A DNA stretch of 64,000 nucleotides from Rodentolepis nana (taxonomy: Eukaryota; Platyhelminthes; Cestoda; Cyclophyllidea; Hymenolepididae): NCBI GenBank assembly GCA_900617975.1, contig UZAE01012015.1:45167-109166 (forward strand). The letters are read 5' to 3'. The notes below the pieces were generated by a model, which saw only the letters and a list, made by a program, of their open reading frames with translations, was not told where the DNA came from and did no database searches. The position numbers were made by a program, and so were the translations under genes. Numbering within the stretch: the first letter of the stretch is position 1; the number at the start of each line of letters is the position of its first letter. Below, in pieces: positions 11,797 to 21,900 of the stretch.

Positions 11797-14700
11797 ATGG
11801 ATATAAAGTCCGGTTCATTCAGCGGCTCTGGTGATTATTTTGACATACCCGCAGCTGAGCAAGAAGTTACGGTTGATTCCAACGATCAACCAAATACTTC
11901 AACTATAGGTGCTTCGCTCGTTCAAAATATTTCGACCGTCCGAAATGATGCCATTCTTCAACCCGTTGGTCAACAAGTTTTTCGGCTACCAAATACTCCT
12001 CAACGTTCCCGTGTAATTATGTTGCAACGTACGAATCAGGGTCAAATTGTGGGTGCGCCACAGCCCCAATCACAGCAAACTGGTCAAGAGATAAGAGTTA
12101 GTTATCATTACCATTGTCTTTTATATCTTCCTTTTAATTGCCCTTATATGTTTTTTCTTTTTAGGGTATAAGGTATGTAACTTTGCCTGGTGCAGGTGGC
12201 AAGCAGATCAAAGCTGCCGTTATTCCTAAACATATGCTCCAACGCGGTCTCAGATTTGTGACGAGTTCCGGTCAACAAACGCTTACTCCTGGGGGAACGG
12301 TGGTTGTTAACAATCAGCCTGGTACACCCGGCACACCTCGAATTCTCACTCTCAGACCAGCTACTCAAATTGGGGGTCAAACTGGCCCTGGAGTGACCTT
12401 TCTGAGTCCTGCGGGAGGTGGTCAGATTCGGCCGGTATGTTTGTTTTTTTCTCTTCACTTTAACATGTTTCAACTTTGCCATTTCTCAATCTTTTGTTTT
12501 TCTATTTATCTTAGAGAACAATTATTGTCTCAAATGCTTGTGGCCAGGCCCGTGTAACTCAAGGCTTCTCTTTAAACCAACAATTATCGCAGCAAGAGGA
12601 AATGGAGAATTCGTATATTCACCAAGGGCCTGAGGGTTATGTTCAACAGGGGTATCTTGATTTGTCCGCCACTGCAGCTGCTGCACATCCGGGCCATTTC
12701 GGTCGCCAAGCCAGTCCAGGTGGACATGAAGGCGAAGGAGAGGAGGATCAGTAAGTCAATATTTTTATCTGACTTAGCAGATTTATGTGGGTTACTTATT
12801 TTTCGTATTACCTTTAGTGTCAACACTGGACTTAAAACCAATGGCTTGAGACGCTATGCTCGATGCGTTTGCAATAAGGTGAAAGAAAAGGGAGTGACCT
12901 CTTACGGAGAAGTAGCAGACGAACTAGTTCACGAATATGCTGCGGAGCATCCCATGATTCCTTCTGAACAGGTATGCGTTATCTGTTCCTTAAATTCACT
13001 TTCCATAAGTAAGATCTATTATTTATTTTCTATTGCAGTTGCATTACATTCAAAAAAACATTCGTCGTCGTGTCTACGATGCTTTGAATGTTTTGATGGC
13101 TTTAAATGTTCTACAAAAAGAGAAGAAGGAGATTAGGTGGATGGGTCTTCCCGTAAATATGATTGAGGAATGTCGTAGGCTAGAAGATGAAAGAGAAAAG
13201 CGTCAAAATTCTCTTCGAAATAAGGTATATTTCCTTTCTATATTTAAATCAATTTGAATTGAATTGATTTCTAATCGTGTTCATTTTGTCCTTTAGACTG
13301 CGGAAATACAGGAGTTGATACTGCAGTTGATTGCTTTTAAAAATCTGATCTCTCGTAATCGTTTGACAGAGAATATGCGAAGAGAGCAACAACAGCACCA
13401 AACTGGCACTGGCAATCAAAAATCGTCAAACAACCTGGATGAAAATGTGGCCGCTTTGATTCCTCAGCGTCTTGATCGCATTCCTCTGCCATTCCTTGTC
13501 GTTTCGACCAATAGGAAGGCGGCAATTGATTGCAATATCTCCAAAGCTAAGTAAGTTCACTGTTTTCGTTTTAATATTATAGATATATTAGCTTGTAATA
13601 ATGATGTTTTGTTGAATTTGCAGGCTGGAGTATTTCTTTAATTTCGACCAGCCCTTTGAAGTTCGGGATGAAGTCGATACATTGAAGCGAATGGGCCTTA
13701 CTTTACGACTAGGAAGTCCACAGTGTACCCAAGAGGAGTATAATCAGTGCCTTGAGCTTATTCCTCCTTCACTTCGTTTCTATGTTGAAGGTAAGTCCTT
13801 TCAGATAAACATAAAGCCCGTTGCTTTCAGTCCCTTTTCACTGTAAGTAGTTTTATGCCTAATTGGAGTAGTTATTATGCCTATTGCTTTGAGATAAGGA
13901 TGTCCCTAAAACTAGAACTGTCCTAAATAGGGGGACGCAGAGGTGTTCGAGATAAATTTGACTCAAGAAATAGATGGCGTTGTTGGAATTCAAAGGAAAT
14001 TCAATAGACAGGGAAGTTATACAATTGTCAATAGTTCCACTCAAAATTGTGGCCCCGGCTACTGAAGCTAGAGCAACAAGATTTTACACATTCCTTGCGA
14101 ATGAGTCTCAAAAATGATGTCCATTCTGTCCATTCATCAATTGGCGCTTGTCTAATTAGAAGCCATGTCGTCGTTACTTATCAGTGGGTATCTAAGTTAT
14201 TGAGCAGCTATTTTTTTCAATGCAAGGTTATCGGAATAAGTGTAACTGAAAAAGATTTCTTAAAAGCCTGTAATTCGCTTGGTAACATCTTGGCAAATCG
14301 GTATGATCCTCGTTCAGGTATGGTTATTGGCAATGAAGTTCGAGATAATCAGGCATTACCTAGTTTGCTTATCATTAATTTTGAATACATTTTTGGGAAG
14401 GATGTTGATTAATTGTTATCGTTACGTATTGACTGTTACCCCTATTGTGAGTACGATTTTGTGTTCTCGTTTGCCTTAAGTACTTACCGTCGCCTTTTCC
14501 AAACATTAGCGCTAACTGCCTCACGTTGCCTCCTCCTTTTCCCATTACTCATCTCATAATCCAGATCTTTTGCGTGGTTATCGTTCAAGCAGGTTTTTAG
14601 AGTGAGGTCGAACTTTGTGTGTTCTTTAAATTGTCGCCCTCTTTTTTGTTCAGTTATCTGTCTACATCGTTATTCCATAATTCTATAATTTAATCTTCTC

Positions 14701-15641
14701 AATCAAAGCTAGTTGTGTTTAAAATGGGTGAAATAACTTGAATTTTAGTTTGGAGCAGTTTTTTTTGTTGAGCTAGATTCCACAGCCTTCATTCTAAAAT
14801 AAAGTGGAGTAGAAACAGAAAATGCTTTGGGTGCTTGTATTATGAGTGGGTCAAAGCAGATTTTGACCACGTAGCAAGTTGTGTAACACAAGTAAACATA
14901 AGAAACATGAGATGAGATTAAGGTTGGACTTTTAAATGGATGCAGGGGGCTAGACAAGAAAATCCCAAAAGATGTCTCCCGATCTTTAATTCACTTTCTA
15001 AGCTTTATTCTAGTAGTTATTTTATTGCCCCTTTTTTAGCTATCTATGAGCGTCGCCAAGCCATTGTTCCAGATTTTGATGCCCTGCACCAACAGCGCCG
15101 TCTCTTTGTTGAAGCCCGTTTGGCTGAAGTTTCTGGAACAGGAGGAGAAGAAGATCCAAATAGCAATTCCCACGGTGCTGGTAGTGGTGGTGACCACCGT
15201 CGCTATGGAGACGATGAGTTCTTTGGCGGTGAGAGTGAAGGTCAACCCACTTCAGAACAGATTCATCTAACTCGTGGTGGCGGTACTGATATCACTCCTG
15301 GAGATACTCAACACTACGCTAGAGCAGCGGCTTCCCGTGGTTTTGTGGTACCTGGTGGCCCTGGAGGGCTCTTGCGCCATTCTGCGAACAGCATTCATCG
15401 TCAGGCCGTCAAAATGACAGTTGAAAGTGCATTGGCTGAAAGTGCTGCTGCGGAGAATGCATCGGCAGCTGCCGCAATCAGTGCTGCAGGAGATGGGCGA
15501 CTATTCGAGGTTGGAGAGGATGAGTCGGATGTGGATATGGTTGAGGAAGATGAAGAAATAGATAATGAGTCAATAAATGATGATGTGGATATGGTTGAGG
15601 TCGAAAGACATGTCAAAGCTCGTCATCCATCGGATTCTTAA
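11797..15641 (+). CDS. TFDP1: transcription factor DP (E2F dimerisation partner), 722 aa
   Basis: DP forms the heterodimer with E2F that binds promoters of S-phase genes. Coding exons are 11797-12096, 12165-12434, 12515-12750, 12818-12971, 13039-13224, 13297-13550, 13624-13790 and 15040-15641. All junctions are GT-AG and all phases match. The first six introns are 67-80 nt. The winged-helix DNA-binding domain is at about residues 279-360. It contains [11 protein letters not shown], the DEF-box core [14 protein letters not shown] (326-339) and [12 protein letters not shown]. The dimerisation and marked-box region follows ([18 protein letters not shown], then AIDCNIS and [13 protein letters not shown]). 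The glycine- and glutamine-rich N-terminal extension of about 270 residues is unusually long; human DP1 is about 410 aa in all. The C-terminus has an alanine-rich stretch and then an acidic stretch ([18 protein letters not shown]), as in other DP proteins. The start is the first ATG after a splice acceptor. The family call is secure. Which DP paralogue it matches is not. Confidence 0.96.
13791..15039 (+). other. TFDP intron 7 (1,249 nt)
   Basis: This is the only long intron of TFDP. The donor is GTAAGT and the acceptor is CTTTTTTAG. The split codon G|CT restores VEAIYERRQ. Inside, a frame at 14047-14412 is open for 121 codons but starts with TTG, matches nothing I know and is not needed by the gene model. 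I see no mobile element in it. Confidence 0.85.
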
Positions 15642-15696
15642 ATACCAAACACACTGACGATCTATGTAAATTTTGGGATTTTAGTACTTCTCCATC

Positions 15697-15713
15697 TATA
15701 TATATATATATAT
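15697..15713. repeat. (TA)n microsatellite in the TFDP 3' UTR
   Basis: About eight TA units followed by a T run, between the TFDP stop and its poly(A) signal. Confidence 0.85.
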
Positions 15714-15732
15714 TTTTTTTGTGTCCCCTATG

Positions 15733-15738
15733 AATAAA
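15733..15738 (+). terminator. TFDP poly(A) signal AATAAA
   Basis: A canonical AATAAA 92 bp after the TFDP stop codon. The next gene, TDP1, begins about 200 bp further on. Confidence 0.75.
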
Positions 15739-15840
15739 CTATTCTACATGCCCATTCATCATTTTGTGTATCTGAAATTTGGGAATATAACATATACGGT
15801 CATTTATATATGCCTGGTTTCTTACGTCTTGTGTACAATT

Positions 15841-15938
15841 TATGAACAATTTCAGCTTTAGCTTTGTTTAACGGGTTGAATATTGTTTGACAAAATAATT
15901 TAGCTTCCAGTCTTTGTTGTAGTTTGGAGGCAAGCAAA
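15841..15938 (+). promoter_or_regulatory. TDP1 5' region with possible trans-splice acceptors
   Basis: AG sites preceded by T-rich sequence occur here (ACAATTTCAG ending at 15855, AATTTAG at about 15903, CTTCCAG at 15910). Any of them could accept a spliced leader or an upstream exon. The short gap from the TFDP poly(A) signal leaves little room for a separate promoter. This is inference; only RNA ends would settle it. Confidence 0.3.
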
Positions 15939-18900
15939 ATGAACCAAGCATCGACATCAAAAAAGTCAGGACGTAAGAGGTAATGATTGAATACCGAAAA
16001 ATCTACTATTTCAGAAAGCATTCGGAAATATTAGAAGGCCCATCTGAAAAAAGTGGAATGAAGGAATCGAGGATCCCATGCAAATACGGGACAGAATGTT
16101 ATCGAATTAATCCAGATCATTTTAGGAGATACTCTCACCCCAGTATTTCTCAAAATTGTAATTCTGGGTCATTGGGATCTAATAGTGTTGTCGATTGCGA
16201 ATCAGATTATGGTTTTTATTTGCATCGGGTGTCTGGGTTGAAATATGGTTCGATTCCAACAATTACGCTATCAGGTGAGTCGATTTCAAAAGGCTGGGAA
16301 TTTTAACTTAGAGAAAGTAAGCGAACATTTATTTTAAAGGACAGAATTTTGTAAATCAGGAAATTAGTGGTTGGAAAATTATGTTACGATAGTTGACAAA
16401 AATCCTATTTCACCCACGATAAAGCATAAAAAATTACAATCGTTGTAATCATGGGATCGCATCTGAATAGCCATGACAATACAATGCTTTGCAAGTGGCT
16501 GAAATACGGAAAAAAGCGAGGTTCGTTCTTTGGATTCTGGTTGCACTAAGTTGGTCAATTTTCCTCAAATTCGGGTGTCCCCGATTTCAAATCGCCTTGG
16601 TGAGTACATATCAGCGACATCTGTCATCTCGATAAGCATGTCATCTCAGCAAAGAGTGTCCAGATGATACAAATCTACTTCATCGCATAATAATACCCTC
16701 ATTTGTGGATTCTTGCGTCATAGAAAAGGGCATATTTCGATATTTGGCCATAAGTTAAATCACCTGATCTATCGATGGCTTGATCATATTTTCTCACGCG
16801 TAGTAGGGGTAGGGATATTTATATGTTGAATTAGATTGGCTATTAAATGAACAGCCGGCTCCAAACTCAACTAAGAGGAACCTGATATGCTTGCGGAATG
16901 ATAAGCCCAATTTATGATAAATATACATTTATTTTTGCAGAAATATTGAACGAAAAGAATGGCGAACTTCAGGAATCAGCACAGGTAAGAGAAAAAGCAA
17001 CATTGCTTAATTTTATTAACTGATTTGACTTAAAAGTAATCACATTATTTTTAGTTTAATTATATGTTTGAAGTTGATTGGATGATTCAACAATATCCAC
17101 CAAAATATCGGTAAGCAGATCTATCAAAGTTTATACTAGTTTGTTTGTTTATAAAAAAATATCATTTTTTTCTGTAGATCTCTCCCTCTCCTTATCGTTC
17201 ACGGCTATGGAGATCGTCAATCTCGTGAGCTTGGACAGAAAGCGTTTAAAATGTGTAACCTTACTGTTGTTGAGGTGAGACATTATTTTCTTTTAAATAT
17301 TAACATAATCTACTATTATTATTTAAGTAGCAATGTTGTCAAATTTAGGCTCCAATTCCATTTGCCTATGGCACACATCACACGTGAGTTCGGTACATAT
17401 CTGATGTCCTGCTAACTAAAATAAAACTTTTCTGTTTTTAATTTTAGAAAAATGATGCTCCTAAAATATGATGACGGGATGCGAGTTGTGATCCATACAG
17501 CTAATCAAATTCAATCTGATTGGCATCTTCGAACCCAGGGGCAAGTGTTTCAAACTTATTGCAAATTGTGATCATTTTGAATTTACATATCACTGCAATG
17601 GTACGCCGTCATTTCAGTGCTGTTAGATATACATTGAAAAAGTAGTATTGACATAGTTGCCCACACCAATTTGAAAGAAGACTGGTAATCAGTGCCTCTA
17701 ATAATGGGACAAATATTGACGAAATAAAATTTTAGAGACTGGCTCCCAATGGGTTTTCAAAATTCTTATCCTGATATTCACTAATCTCTGAAGCCTAGCT
17801 ATCTCGACCTCACAGGCGCACTTAATCCTGTCGTGACCTCGATCATTTTATTCTAATTAGTGGGAGAGCAATTTTGCAAAGTGTATCAAGGATGATCAAA
17901 GGTATCTACTGCGCTTTAGGATAGTCCGGAGAGTGTAGACTTGCGTGCTGAGATTCCCCTCAACCAACCGGCGATCAATTTAACGCAAGGTCGCATAGTG
18001 TTACTCGTGCCTAATGCCTAAGTATGCTGGTTGTCTTAGTACACACTCAGTTATCTTTTGTCTTCTTGGATGTTTCACTCTTATTCGCTCGGATAATCTT
18101 ACAAATTGTTAATTGTTACAGCTGCCCGTATATTTACTTAAATTCATAAAACCGAGTGGCCTCTGCTTAGCTGTTAATGGAGCTAAAATTAGCATGGCGA
18201 AATTAAACAAGAGATCCAGTGTTGGAGAATTGATTTCTGCTAATTATTGGGTGGGCAACTAAGTCATTGCCATTTTTGTTGACAGATTCACTCTATACTT
18301 TCTTTTGTTTTGTTAACGTGGCCAGAGCATCTAACTTATATTTTTTCTTACTGTATGGGCTTCTAGGTTAATTAGTAAAAATTTTTTTTATTTAGCTCTT
18401 TAGTTTTGTTTTTATCCCAATTTAAAAATGAAAGAACAGGACGTGCACTTCCGACACATTTTATTGTATTACTTCCGAAAAGGCAAGAACGCATCGCAAG
18501 CACAAAAGAAGTTATGTGGCGTATATGGAGATGAAGCCTTAAAAGAAAGGCAGTGTCGAAATTGGTTTGAAAGATTTCGTTCCGGTGATTTTTCACTGAA
18601 AAATTCACAACGATCTGGCCGCCCAGTCGAAGTGGATGAAACCCATATCAAGGCCATTATCGATTCAAATCGTCACAGCACAACACGAGATATTACAGAG
18701 AAGCTCAATGTGTCGCATACATGCATTGAAAAAAATGAAAAACCTTGGTTATGTCAAGAAACTTGATTTATGGATCCCTCACCAGTTAAAGGAAATTCAT
18801 TTGACGCAACGGATTAGCATCTGTGATTCGCCGCTACTGAAACGCAATGAGAATGATCCATTTCTGAAGAACCTAGTTACTGGTGACGAAAAGTGGATAG

Positions 18901-21900
18901 TTTATAACAATGTTACTCGCAAGAGACCATGGGTGAAGCAAGATCAACCAGCCCAAACAGTATCAAAAGCAGAGATTCACCAAAAAAGATTATGCTGTCA
19001 GTCTGGTGGGATCACAAAGGAATTTTGTATTTTGAACTCATGCCGCAGAACCAAACGATAAATTCAAATGTGTATGTTGAAGAACTCGAAAAAGTGAAGG
19101 ATGCAATTGAAGATAAGCGGCCGGCATTATCAAATTGGAAGGGTGTTGTTTTCCATCATGATAACGCAAGGCCCCACACATCTTTGGTTACTCGGCAAAA
19201 ATTATTGGAACTGGGTTGGGATGTTTTGTCACACTCACCATATAGCCCTGACCTTGCGCCTTCGGATTACCATTTGTTTCGTTCCATGCAAAACTCTTTA
19301 AATGGTAAAATTTTTAACAACGCGGATGATGTCGGATCACACCTAATTCAGTTTTTTAATAGCAAAGACCAGACATTTTACGAAGGGGGAATTTTTACTC
19401 TGCCAGAACGATGGAAAAAGGTCATAGACAAGAACGGCCAATATCTAATTGAATAAAGTTATATTTTTAAACAAAAATTCCGAATTTGCCTTCTTATTTG
19501 AAATCGGCAATGACTTAGTTGCCTACATAATACATTACATATCCCACTTTTGAAGGTTTCTAGTTAGCAATATGCACTTTCTATGCTTAAGCTATATGTG
19601 TTGGAGTTTTTTCAACTCCTAGCGGCACTAAACCGAAGATTCGACAAATGTCGCTCTTCAATTAAGCCATTGATTTAACTTTCTTGTCCTTTTCACAAAT
19701 TGCTTTGATTTGACTTCACAAAGCATGTGAGCTCAACTGACTGAACTATAGTTTTAACTCCGCCCTTTAATTGATACATTAATTCTCATCCCACCTTTTT
19801 CACTTCAATAAATCTGCCACTAATTGCTAGTTGTTTAACACAATAAAAAGCGATCATTATTATTTAGTATCTTCACTAATTTAGGATATGGTTATCGCCG
19901 AAACTCACTCCTGGGAACAAGGATTCAAAAACCAACTTTCGAGCTGATCTGATCCAATATCTCGAAGCATATGATTCTAGACAGCTCGATCACTGGCTCG
20001 ATATCATCAAAAATCATGATTTCAGTTCTATCAAGTACGTTATTATCTTAATTTGATGGTTCACCAATCGCCAGTGAAAGCTAATCTAATAAAACGCTAT
20101 ATCTTAGCAATAATCATTGACAGGTTATTTTACAAATCACATCATCAATGGACTTCACTATACCTAATCAGAATCCAATTTGTGTCATTTCAAAATATGT
20201 GCATTCCTTTGGTGGTTTAAGTAATAACTAATATAGCGCAAACGCTATTTGCAAAATCGATTGTATGCCGCTGGCAGGTCACCATTTTCTGCTACATCGG
20301 GCATAAAGGCCAAATCACAGCCTAATTTATGATTATGCCATAGGACTAATATTTCGACCACTAGTCAACGGAGTGTCTTCAATTTAGGGCGATCTTTGCA
20401 CGTTGACTAGTTTTCAACGTAAAATTTTTCAAGCACACGCTTACATGTATTTTCACATTCCTGGACAAACCCCCTACCAATTGGATCGAGCCACGCTCCT
20501 ATCTTTTCGACATATTTTGGCTAGAGTGTAATTTTAACCTTCTTGTATTAATGTTGGGTTTATATTCTTAAAATAAGTATTGCCATCTCAATTTACCTGA
20601 GCATTTCGAGAGTTTAAGTTTGCAGAAATTCACACTAATGGCCCAGTGAGATAAGTCGTGATTCGAATATTCTTCAAATTAAAAATCTGTGTTGGCCATT
20701 TGGAACTGGAACATGTGTTGTATTAATGGTGCACTTTAACCTATTTCTTTAACTCCCACAAGAAATTGCACTTTTGTAATTTTAAGCCGGATAGAAAATG
20801 GTTTTGAATTGTAAACAAAAGTTGTTCTTTTTTGAAAAGGACGTTGATATAATCAAGTCATCTAAGAATCGAGGCAGTTTAATAAAATTGTTTTATCAAA
20901 CGGGAAAATTAAAGTAAGCGCAAATAATGTGTTTTTTGTTTTGTTTTTACTGACTAATTAGATTGAGATTGGCAGATTGTTGATTTATCGATTGATAATG
21001 ATATTTGCTCTTGCAAGAGTGGCTGTTACGCTTGCACAAATTATCGACACATTCGGGATTAAATAAAGAACGTGTAAATTGTTTAGCACTTTCAAATAAA
21101 TAGGTTGATAATTGAGGGTGGATTTCGTGCATATTTGCGCATGCTTTAACAAAATGCTAAATCATTATCCTACTTAATTTTATTTCGTTAATTCACTGAC
21201 TATTCTCCAACTTTCTACGTGTATTTATTAAGGGTTTAAAAATGGTTTTCAACTTTAGGAGCTGGCGTTTATTTGTTTGTCTGTGGTTTGCGAACCAAGT
21301 CATTAAAAAGTTTAATTTCACCTTCTTGAAAGGTATTATTTATCATTTGCTGAAAGTGATTTCGTAAGTGTGCCCTAATGCAAATTTGTTCTTAATGGGA
21401 TAAATGAGGTCAGGAATAAATGTTCAGTAGGAAATAGGATACATATTTGGTTAAACGTGTGCCTGATAAGGATGTGTTAAGTATTACATGTTCCTCTTAT
21501 TTACATTTTAAGCTGAAATCGTAAATCATCATCCCAATTATTTTTCTCAACATTTGAATAAGATGGAGAAATTTAAACCCACTTATCAAAACTTCATTTT
21601 TAATATATGTTTCCGTGGTCCTTAACGTTTCTTTTGCACCATCTTACTGATTAGAGACTAAGTGCTGTTGAGAAAAATGCTAACAAAACGTAACTATAGG
21701 GACACAATTGCCAGAATACTTGCCATTTTAGGTCATTTTGTAGAGCGATGAAAATCATTTCTTTGAAAAGTTATGTTTTGGCGCGTTGAGCAAAACTGTA
21801 AATCTTTAGCCGTGATCGAAGAATCTATCAAGTAGCGCTTATTGAAAGGCAACTATTGAAATGAGATTTCCTACCTATTGTTACTGGGGCAATGCAGTAG

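Larger units (their letters stand above)
17541..19884 (+). other. TDP1 intron 7, a GC-AG intron holding a mariner
   Basis: The exon ends ACC CAG GG and the intron starts GCAAGT. The next exon starts G ATA TGG after TTTAG. The result reads TQGIWLSP, the sequence expected for TDP1. The nearest GT (17546) gives a frame that does not continue the protein. The intron is 2,344 nt, of which 1,284 nt are the mariner. The left part (17581-18244) and right part (19533-19884) show nothing else I can name. Confidence 0.85.

Noticed and set aside
14047..14412. 121-codon ORF in TFDP intron 7
   Set aside because: The flanking exons join in phase without it, it starts with TTG, and it resembles no part of DP proteins.
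17546..17560. GT donor alternative for TDP1 exon 7
   Set aside because: It gives a frame that reads DMVIAET in exon 8 and breaks the conserved GIWLSP.
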